10,681 nt of DNA from the NCBI GenBank assembly GCA_025529335.1, contig JAMYHX010000831.1, forward strand, positions 1-10,681. The letters are read 5' to 3'. This DNA comes from Rhizopus sp. PT2906. Lineage: Eukaryota; Mucoromycota; Mucoromycetes; Mucorales; Rhizopodaceae. Shown here one piece after another: positions 7,912-10,681 of the stretch; the first letter of the stretch is position 1; each line of letters opens with the position of its first letter. The position numbers were made by a program, and so were the translations under genes. Below the pieces are notes generated by a model that saw nothing but the letters and a program-made list of their open reading frames with translations, did not search any database and was not told the DNA's origin.

Positions 7912-8459
7912 ATGAGGAAAAGGCGGAGAACAGCGGCTGAAGCAATAATCGATAAAGTAAGTTTTGGCAGAATAGAGTGATGATGTCTAAATTATCAATT
8001 GCGTACTATAGATTGCTGTAGCAGTCAACAGCAATGGGGCCATTAGTAACTCATCAACAGAAAAAAATAATTCTGATTGTGACAGAATCAGTGGGGATCT
8101 AGAGGGCCACATCTTTGAGGAGTACGTTTGTTGAATTTTAAATCTAACTTGATTATGCTTAATTAACTTATTTTTTGTTTGTTCTATGCAGGCTAGATGA
8201 AAAGTTTATGTCCTTAGACAAGGATATCTCCAGCAATCCTAATGAAACTGTCAGTTTTCTAATTGACATAATTGAACTTCCTCAAATACCTCTCAGTAAT
8301 GCCTGCAGATCACTGCTTAACAAATTAACCAGTTGCGCACCAAGTGCGAAAGTGATGAGGAATATTATAAGAACACATGTACTACAAATGGAAGAACATT
8401 TTGATCTAGCACTTCATAATGACCTTAACTTCACTGAAGTGACGTGCACCCATCTGTAA
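7912..8459 (+). CDS. Three-exon N-terminal part of an uncharacterised accessory-gene family
   Basis: Exons are 7912-7956, 8012-8121 and 8192-8459. The introns are 55 nt (7957-8011, GTAAGT to TATAG) and 70 nt (8122-8191, GTACGT to TGCAG). All junctions keep frame and give 140 aa ending at TAA 8457. The protein starts with a basic patch (MRKRRR). A low-complexity polar segment follows, then a helical part: FMSLDKDISSNPNETVSFLI, IPLSNACRSLLNKL and VLQMEEHFDLALHNDLNFTE. A strong 5' splice site (GTAAGT, 8455-8460) overlaps the stop, so the ancestral gene probably continued into a further exon that is not recognisable here. I recall similar N-termini in large repeated families of Mucoromycota hypothetical proteins, but know no function. 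It is probably truncated; expression is uncertain. Confidence 0.55.
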
Positions 8460-8513
8460 GTTATTCATTTTTGTAACAGCATACAACCAATAAGTTAACT
8501 TTCCCTTTATGAG

Positions 8514-8604
8514 GCGATACCTGTGGCATCATTTTACAACTTTACGCCGTCAACGTCTTTATCTAACCTAAGGCTAACCAGTGGGATATTTATTAATATA
8601 AAAT
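8514..8604 (+). repeat. Diverged direct repeat, copy B
   Basis: Partner of 7631-7720. Here the plus-strand frame stays open through the repeat: AIPVASFYNFTPSTSLSNLR continues to a stop at about 8655. The minus strand has stops, so plus is the likelier coding direction. It begins about 55 bp after the end of the 7912-8459 gene and may be its displaced 3' end. No good acceptor was found to join them in frame. Confidence 0.5.
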
Positions 8605-8778
8605 ACACTCGGATGGAGCTTGATTCTTTCTTGATAGAACTAACAGCAAAAAATTAGAGTAAATAACAGTTTTCATCTCTTTCTTTTTGAAAAGAAACAA
8701 TCCAATTTGGAAACTTTATAAATTCGAAAGATGTCTGTTTTCGAGTAAGTCTAGCGTGGTGCCACATAATGAAAAGTT

Positions 8779-9003
8779 TTGTTGACGACATCACAGATAG
8801 TGGCTAAAGGCAGTGCTCATAGAATTAGCCGCTTTTTCGTGAATTTTTTTCGTGCATATAGTACCTACCTTGATAAAAAGCTGCGCTTTGATCATTACTT
8901 CACGCAGAAAAGAAAATTGCAAGATAGTTTTGTCACGAGCAGACTGTTAGGATCATTATTTGAGATAAAGGAATCAAGGGTAATGGACAAGGTATATCGC
9001 TGA
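8779..9003 (+). other. Plus-strand open stretch overlapping the minus-strand relic
   Basis: It is open without an ATG near its start and reads KGSAHRISRFFVNFFRAYST, later RLLGSLFEIKESRVMDKVYR, to a stop at 9001-9003. A possible 5' splice site (AAGGTATAT) is near its end. It overlaps the end of the minus-strand zinc-knuckle relic, so at most one of the two is meaningful there. It may be another fragment of the 7912 family. Confidence 0.2.
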
Positions 9004-9477
9004 TGTGTACCAAGATCCCTACTTGGTAGTTGTAGTAAACTCATGTTGTGATTTGGGCAGTCAGAGCTTCTTTTAGCTGAATGTCCTTGAGCTCCACATG
9101 ACTTGCCAAACATTAGAACCGGAGCTTCATCTGGCTCACCTGTTCTTGACAATCGAGCAGCTTTTTTTTTTGCTTTCACCTTTTTGGGAGTATCTTTGCC
9201 TTTGCGTCCTAAAGAATAAAATAATGATGAACAATAGTTTCTTGCATGATACATAGGATACACTTTGATGAATGTTTCTGAACTGAATTTTTCTTCTAGT
9301 AGAAGTGCTTGAGCTTTCTTCCTAGGCACCTTGTTCTTGCTCGTCTAATTTTTGTTGCTTTTTATTGCGAATCAACTCTTCTGATGCAGGATATTGAATG
9401 GTACGCACTATAAGATTATACTGAAAAGAAAGAGAAAGGAAAGGGAAGTTTTTTTTTTTCAACAAGAAGAAATGCAT
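8895..9477 (-). pseudogene. Decayed zinc-knuckle mobile-type protein fragment (copy 2)
   Basis: From 9420 down the frame reads YNLIVRTIQYPASEELIRNK and stops at GCC-TAG near 9328. One frame over, the text continues at once as VPRKKAQALLLEEKF, so a frameshift or cryptic intron lies near 9330. A pyrimidine tract ending in CAG (9421) suggests that 9420 is an exon start; the same frame is also open back to an ATG at 9477. The second part carries KSCGAQGHSAKRSSDCPNH, a C-x4-H-x7-C-x2-H cluster at 9098-9048, then LGTHQRYTLSITLDSFI. TATTCTTTAG (about 9219-9210) is a further likely intron end. From the cysteine cluster on it aligns gap-free with copy 1 over nearly 50 residues, about 13 identical. No 5' knuckle exon or catalytic part is present. 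Confidence 0.5.
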
Positions 9478-9732
9478 CGGTCGTTTATCTAACTTTTCCT
9501 ACTTTATATCAATATATTGTGAAAGAGATATGAAATATACAACTATATATCAATATACAGTAAGATTAACACATCATGACTGAAATGGCATTTATACAAA
9601 TATGTCAACATGTGTCTTTTTTGTTTATGTATCACTTTGTGAAAGGAACAACATTTTCCACCTTTGAAAATTATATCCATCCTTCTTAGAAATATTATAA
9701 TGAGAATTGTGCATACAGGTTTTTATTATTAT
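9478..9732. other. AT-rich intergenic region
   Basis: No gene seen. The part just left of 9733 should hold the 3' untranslated region of the surface-protein gene. The word ATATATCAATATA (9545-9557) and the similar TATATCAATATAT (9505-9517) make a short imperfect repeat. Confidence 0.4.
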
Positions 9733-10357
9733 TTAAGATAACCAAGATGCGATTAATGAAGCTGCAAAAAGAGTAGTCCAACTCATGATAAGTTTATGAG
9801 AGTCGCTTGTATTGCTCACATTAGCTTCACCAGAAGGTCTGGAAGTAGCAGTGGCTGCCATGGATGCTGTCATTGAAGGTTTAATGGGGGAAGAAGCCGT
9901 GGTTGCTATAGAAAGAGAAGGATGTGAGCTGGCATTAAATTTGACAACTTTTAAATAGTTACCCAGTGAAGTGGACACAGCAGAAGGAAGAGCACCAGAA
10001 GAAGCGGATGCTGTTGCTGTTGCATCGCTTAAGCTAGTTGCCACCGATGGCCTATAGTTCATATATTGGTGAATTTAGAGGTATATATATATATATATAT
10101 ATGTATATTTGCTTTACCAATGAGCAGCAAAACAAGCTTGTTCACATGCATCACCAGCATTTTGTTTTTGACATTGAACGACACAACCATTGGCGGAAGT
10201 AACTATGCATACAGTGAGTGGTGAATTTTTTTTTCTACTGATTTCAATTACCGCATTTATCCAAACAAGGCTGATCTGCTGCATCACAATCACAAGCAGC
10301 CAAAGTAAAAGCAATCAAAGAGACAAGAGTAAGCAAGATGTAGATGGTGAATTTCAT
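9733..10357 (-). CDS. Small cysteine-rich, probably GPI-anchored cell-surface protein
   Basis: Three exons: 10357-10252, 10202-10118 and 10051-9733. Introns are 49 nt (10251-10203, GTAATT to GCATAG, with CTCAC upstream of the acceptor) and 66 nt (10117-10052, GTAAAG to CTATAG, holding a TA microsatellite). Frame is kept throughout and gives 169 aa. Residues 1-21 (MKFTIYILLTLVSLIAFTLA and one Ala) are a signal peptide. Eight cysteines at 22, 24, 31, 35, 42, 46, 55 and 59 include three C-x3-C pairs. The CFEM pattern is not matched. Residues 65-148 are rich in Ser, Thr and Ala, as in O-mannosylated wall proteins, with N-glycosylation sequons at 103, 141 and 144. The last 19 residues (LIMSWTTLFAASLIASWLS) are hydrophobic after small residues near 143-148, as in a GPI attachment signal. 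The likely location is the plasma membrane or cell wall. The specific role is unknown; an adhesin-like or wall-structural role is inference. Confidence 0.82.
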
Positions 10358-10681
10358 TATAAAATAAAAAGATAAATATCATGTTTATAATAAAAAACGA
10401 GTGATATAAATACTTTTTTCATGTTAATTAAAAGGGATAAACAAAGACAATGATATATCTGATTAAGGAGGATGGAAGGAAGACAAGAAAGAGAGAGAGA
10501 GAGAGGGGGGGGGAGGCAATATGCAAATACCCAATAAAGAGGATCATTAAGGGCCTATTTTTTAATAGAAATATACAAAAAATAATTTCATTCCATTCAA
10601 ACGCCCCCTTCTTTTGTTACGATAGACATATGCTCCCCTTTGTTATACATTTGAGTCCATCATATTTCACCCTGAAATGAT
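10358..10681. promoter_or_regulatory. Upstream region of the surface-protein gene
   Basis: No supported gene. A GA/G tract (10488-10516) is pyrimidine-rich on the coding strand of the surface-protein gene, about 130 bp before its ATG. CCCCT-type words at about 10601-10608 and 10634-10638 match the core of the yeast stress-response element, but they are short and could be chance. Confidence 0.35.

Noticed and set aside
414..9477. Active Fanzor or other RNA-guided nuclease system
   Set aside because: Neither zinc-knuckle copy has a catalytic domain in the window and both are broken, so only relics of a possible family can be claimed.
10082..10102. TA repeat as a TATA promoter or origin
   Set aside because: It lies inside a 66-nt intron with good splice signals and continuous frame on both sides, so a simple intronic microsatellite explains it.
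10450..10680. Plus-strand ORF at the right edge
   Set aside because: It starts in a GA microsatellite and reads the promoter region of the minus-strand surface-protein gene. No protein features are visible.
1..10681. tRNA, rRNA, CRISPR array or bacterial-type operon
   Set aside because: No tRNA-like A/B box with a cloverleaf, no spaced repeats and no clustered intronless genes were found. The split genes are eukaryotic.

Overview
The window looks like nuclear DNA of an early-diverging filamentous fungus, most likely Mucoromycota (Mucorales-like). This is inference from AT-rich intergenic DNA, very short GT-AG introns (49-80 nt), pyrimidine tracts on the coding strand just before start codons, and decayed mobile-type genes of a kind I associate with Mucoromycota. 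Most genes are split by small introns, so single-frame reading misses or truncates several. All exon models were joined by hand from frame continuity and splice signals, without transcript data.

Left part (1-2092): the 5' end of a minus-strand secreted or membrane protein gene (1-98) runs off the edge. Behind its promoter lies a broken minus-strand gene (414-1816) with zinc-knuckle-like motifs, in-frame stops and a frameshift. It resembles the N-terminal half of a mobile-element protein, possibly Fanzor/IS605 OrfB-like.

Middle part (2093-4790): a plus-strand gene for a charged nuclear-type protein (2141-2834) converges on a three-exon histone-fold gene that I read as CENP-W (2838-3179). Their stop codons are 3 bp apart. 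Upstream of CENP-W are a frameshifted coding remnant (3211-3409) and a plus-strand open stretch of unknown identity (3653-3955). A three-exon coiled-coil gene (4336-4790) then converges on the bZIP gene with 29 bp between stops.

Centre (4820-7225): a Pap1/Yap1-like bZIP transcription factor (minus, 502 aa) with a C-terminal DUF3425-like domain, a short last intron, and an upstream regulatory region holding a CT/GA tract and an E-box inside an inverted repeat.

Right part (7226-9477): accessory DNA. It holds an ORF interrupted by a stop, a three-exon family gene (7912-8459) flanked by two diverged direct repeats, and a second decayed copy of the zinc-knuckle family (8895-9477, minus).

Right end (9733-10681): a three-exon gene for a small cysteine-rich, Ser/Thr/Ala-rich, probably GPI-anchored surface protein (minus), with its promoter up to the window edge.

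The intact genes point to ordinary cell functions (kinetochore, transcription, RNA or nuclear function, cell wall). I see no operon-like joint system. The most informative points are the two tightly convergent pairs, the hidden CENP-W and surface-protein genes, and the two related mobile-type relics.
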